From Odobenus rosmarus divergens (taxonomy: Eukaryota > Chordata > Mammalia > Carnivora > Odobenidae), in the NCBI RefSeq assembly GCF_000321225.1, contig NW_004450665.1, positions 436,201 through 500,200 on the forward strand: a stretch of 64,000 bases of DNA, read 5' to 3'. Below the pieces are notes generated by a model, which saw nothing but the letters and a program-made list of their open reading frames with translations, was not told the DNA's origin and did not search any database. The position numbers were made by a program, and so were the translations under genes. This document shows, one piece after another, positions 60,861 to 64,000 of this stretch (the first letter of the stretch is position 1; the number at the start of each line of letters is the position of its first letter).

Positions 60861-61533
60861 GTTATCTGTTTTATTGTTCAAAGAATGTTAGGAGGTAGAT
60901 ATTGTTAGTCATATTATATGGATGAGAAAATGAGGGTTCTGGTGGGTTTGAACATGTGAATGGCGTGCACATCCACACTCAGATGCCGAAACCTACACTT
61001 TCTTCTGGACGCCACACTGATCATCTCTGAGTCATCATGGTCTGAGGTCGTCACACACCTAAGATGTCTGCTTGTCAGGGGAAGATGAGAGCGTTTGTTG
61101 TCACTCAGCTTCAGTGCATGAAGTGACGACCCTGGAAACATAAAAACAGATTTTCTTTTCTAGCTTCAGTGAAACCAATGATTTAACATTTTCATTTTTT
61201 TTTCCTTGCTGAGAAATATGCCCAGCAATTAATATGAAAAGAAAGAAATGTAGCCATCTGGACCCTAGTGCCTTCTGTTCATGAATTTGTAGTAAAAGGT
61301 CAGAGAACATGTGGTCAAGACTAATCAATGAAATTGTTCATCTTGCCACTAAGAATTAAGAGGTGATCGGTTCAAAAAAGTCAGTTGAACATGAGACAAT
61401 TTTTGATAGTGAAAGAATACAGATTTAGCATATTTTATCACTTTTATGTATTTTATATAATTAACAGTTACAATAAGAATATTATGAAATCGTTTACCAT
61501 ATTCTCTGAGAACAAAAATTACCCGTTTATAAG
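60861..61533. other. Non-coding sequence
   Basis: Two 75-residue minus-strand frames at 60914-61328 are not recognised. Confidence 0.45.
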
Positions 61534-61742
61534 TCTATAGAAGTGGGCACCTGGGTGACTCAGTTGGTTAAGCATCTGTCTTCGGCTCAGGTCATGATCT
61601 CAGGGTCCTGAGATAGAGCCCCATGTCAGTCTCCTTGCTCAGCAGGGAGCCTACTTCTCCCTCTCCCTCTGCCCCTCCCCACCGTTCTTGTTCTCTCTGT
61701 CTCAAATAAATAGAATCTTTAAAAAAAAAAATCTATAGAAGT
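61534..61742 (+). mobile_element. Can-SINE (SINEC), sense, with 11-bp TSD
   Basis: Head gggcacctgggtgactcagt at 61545, tail caaataaatagaatc plus poly-A. tctatagaagt flanks at 61534-61544 and 61732-61742. Confidence 0.95.
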
Positions 61743-62789
61743 CAAACCTAATGGGTTTTATACAAGTTCCTTACAATATTTTTTATATTAGTACATATGT
61801 CAAAGATACCCAGAAATCAACATAATGATGGATTTTCTTTTGATATAACACAAACACAGCTCCAATTTTATTTCTCTGGGAAAATCCTTTATATATTTGG
61901 GTAATTTTTTAAGGTAAAGTGGTGTCAATCTAGTTGGACAAAATTTCTTGACCCATCTTATTCATTTTCCGTCAATATAGTGATGTTTCAACATATTCTA
62001 ATATTTGTAATTGTCAAATAATGGCACAAATTTTAAATTGAGTCAATTTTTTTTTTATTTTTCACTTTTGCCATTCTCATTGTTATTTTCAATTACCTCA
62101 TTTTCTTAGTCCCCTTTTCTTTCAAAGTAAACTGTCTATTAGACTTTGGGAGATTTTACTGTACAATGCAATTATTTCCATTTCCATGATTGCCATTATA
62201 AAACCTATTTTTATTTTTAAGTGAATATCACCAAGTAAGAATATTGCATTTCTATTAAACACATTTCTAGCCAGGGAAAAATGCCAAATGATTTTAGGGC
62301 ATCTGCCAGCATGGGGACTATTTCATTTAGATATTTGTCTATGGTGGCAGCAAAAGGACAGTGAACGGGTTTTTGGTTTTTGTTTTTGTTTTTTTTAAGA
62401 GTTTTCTTCTTTTTTTGGAAGGGAAGAAGAGGCAGGGCTTCTGGCTAACATAAAGAGAAAGGTATTTTCTCTTATTACAAAATAACATTTCACCCGCTAG
62501 TTCTAAACTTGCTGCTGCGTCTGCAAGCTCTTACGTAATGGGAAAAATCTGTCACAAGATTGTGTAGTCTTGCTCTCCCTGCATCTTTTTCGTTTTTCTG
62601 CCACAATTGTAAGATTGATCCTCAGAATTCAGTTCAGTCTTTTTTCTCCTTCAAGATAAGGATGTGTTTTAGCCAGAACACTAAATGGAGCATTATGAGA
62701 TTTCACTGCTGTTGCCCCTCTCCTGCAGCACAGTGAGGCTCCTGGTCTTTTATTTCTCCGAAATCTCTTTGGACCTAGGCTGCAAATAG
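61743..62789. other. Non-coding sequence
   Basis: AT-rich DNA, then a non-repetitive stretch at about 62440-62720. No gene recognised. Confidence 0.45.
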
Positions 62790-62935
62790 AAATGGCTTCC
62801 CGTCACACTGAGAATGAAAACCAAAATCCTTATCTTGACTTTACAGGGCCTTTCATGGCCTGGCCCCTGACTGTATCTCTGGACTCACCTATCCCTCTTC
62901 CAGTTGTGACACAGCTCAGACAGAGCCCCCAAACA
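62790..62935 (+). mobile_element. L2 LINE fragment, sense
   Basis: 'gaatgaaaaccaaaatcctt', 'tacagggcctttcatggcct' and 'ggcccctgactgtatctctg' match the conserved part of the L2 3' end. Confidence 0.75.
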
Positions 62936-63060
62936 GAGATTCAGATCTAGTTCTAGTGGTTCTCCACCCAGTGCTCTCAGTAACCAGCCCCTCCCCCACA
63001 CTGTGCAGGGGCCGCAGGCCCACAGCTCTGGCCTGAATCTTCTCCCCAGCCTGAAACCAG

Positions 63061-63526
63061 CTCTTGGCAGGAGGTCAAATTTTGTTGAGGTATAATATCC
63101 ATAGAGATATGTCTAAAAATCCCTAAGTGTAAAGTTTGATTACTTTTCACAAAGCAAACTCACTTATGTAACCAGGACCCAGACCAAGAAATAAAATATT
63201 ACTGTGCCCCAGCAGACCCTTGGCAACCCTTCCAGAACCTACTTCCCCACAGACACAACCACTCTCCCGACTTCTGAAACCACAAATGTGTTTTCCTGAT
63301 TTTGAACTTTATATAAGAATACAGTATGTACTCTTTTGTATCTAGCTCCCTTTGCTGAGTATTAAATTTGGCAGGTGCATCTATGTTGAAGGTAATGCAG
63401 TTCATTCTCATTGCTGTGTGTGTGGGTATGGGTCTGACAATCTGTGCTCTCTTTTGCTGTAGGTGGATGTTTTAGTTGTTTCCAGTTTGGAAGTAATTCA
63501 AATACTGCTGCTATGAACAGTCTTGG

Positions 63527-63559
<33 letters not shown>

Positions 63560-63790
63560 CACCCTTATGTACAAACATATATTATATATGTAAGATATAT
63601 ATCTAGATTTGGGGTCCTAGCCTATGTGTATGTTCAGCTTTAACAGATGCTGCCAGTTTTCCGAGGTAATTCTACCCAATTTACATCATCCCAGCAGTGT
63701 AGGAGCGTTCCCCTTACTCCATATCCTTGCCAGCCTTTGGTAGCATGTCACTTTAGCCATTCCCCTGGGTATGTAGTAACATCAGCTCTT
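63061..63790 (-). mobile_element. Old L1-like LINE fragment, antisense, with (GT)n
   Basis: 'ttgttgaggtataatatcca', 'gtatctagctccctttgctg', 'aatactgctgctatgaacag', 'tgctgccagttttccgaggt', 'acatcatcccagcagtgtag' and 'atccttgccagcctttggta' match reverse-complement old L1 3' sequence. A (GT)n microsatellite at about 63527-63554 interrupts it. Non-coding. Confidence 0.75.
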
Positions 63791-63903
63791 TCTAAAAACA
63801 TTATTTTTTTCTCAAAATAACTAATTTATGTTAATGGTAGAAAAAAGGGATAAAACTCAGATAAACAAAGGAAAGTTATTAATGAAGTTTAGAAAAGCAA
63901 ACA

Positions 63904-64000
63904 GGGCGCCTGGGTGGCTCAGTTGGTTAAGCGACTGCCTTCAGCTCAGGTCATGATCCTGGAGTCCCGGGATCGAGTCCCACATCAGGCTCCCTGCTCG
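63904..64000 (+). mobile_element. Can-SINE (SINEC), sense, cut by the window end
   Basis: gggcgcctgggtggctcagt head and 'ctggagtcccgggatcgag' body of the gttggttaagcgactg subtype. The window ends in the 'gctccctgctcg' part. Confidence 0.95.

Overview
This is vertebrate nuclear DNA from an arctoid caniform carnivore (the bear, seal, mustelid and raccoon group). The best evidence is a set of about 21 tRNA-Lys-derived Can-SINE (SINEC) copies. Their heads (gcctgggtggctcagt) and bodies match the arctoid form rather than the dog or cat form. A LINE-1 3' tail of the carnivore type, MIR, L2, MLT1 LTRs and hAT fossils complete a typical mammalian intergenic or intronic background. I recognise no protein-coding exon, processed pseudogene or functional RNA gene. 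Open reading frames in the window are short, and most come from SINEs, L2 or an artefact described below.

Layout. 1-36640 is ordinary repeat-littered DNA: SINEs with clear target-site duplications, one 5'-truncated antisense L1, several MIR and L2 fragments, MLT1 LTRs, and an AT-only stretch near 17 kb. 36641-36690 is a 50-N scaffold gap inside a SINE; the SINE 3' half is present again on the right side of the gap. 36691-51690 is exactly 15,000 bases that carry a phase-locked comb of poly-A blocks. 51691-64000 returns to ordinary DNA with further SINEs, an MLT1 LTR, L2, microsatellites and an L1-like fragment, and ends inside a SINE.

The remarkable feature is the comb. In every 61-base unit, 7 bases (position mod 61 = 53-59) and, 13 bases later, 12 bases (mod 61 = 12-23) read as A. 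The phase does not drift over about 246 units. By my manual count 27 units are clean, and in those the 7-block and 12-block are missing together. Where known repeats cross the comb (an L1 3' tail at 38.4 kb, SINEs at 36.7, 39.1 and 42.1 kb), the A blocks replace the expected bases one for one, so this is overwriting and not insertion. Sixty-one is the byte length of a 60-column FASTA line plus newline. I read this as a data-processing corruption of one assembly chunk and not as biology, but it is the strongest non-random signal in the window. It manufactures many false Lys-rich and Phe-rich reading frames.

Smaller points of genuine sequence interest are a 162-bp tandem duplication inside a SINE (8.5-8.8 kb), a 35-bp exact copy of upstream sequence inserted between 9-bp direct repeats (15.82 kb), and two candidate CTCF-like motifs.
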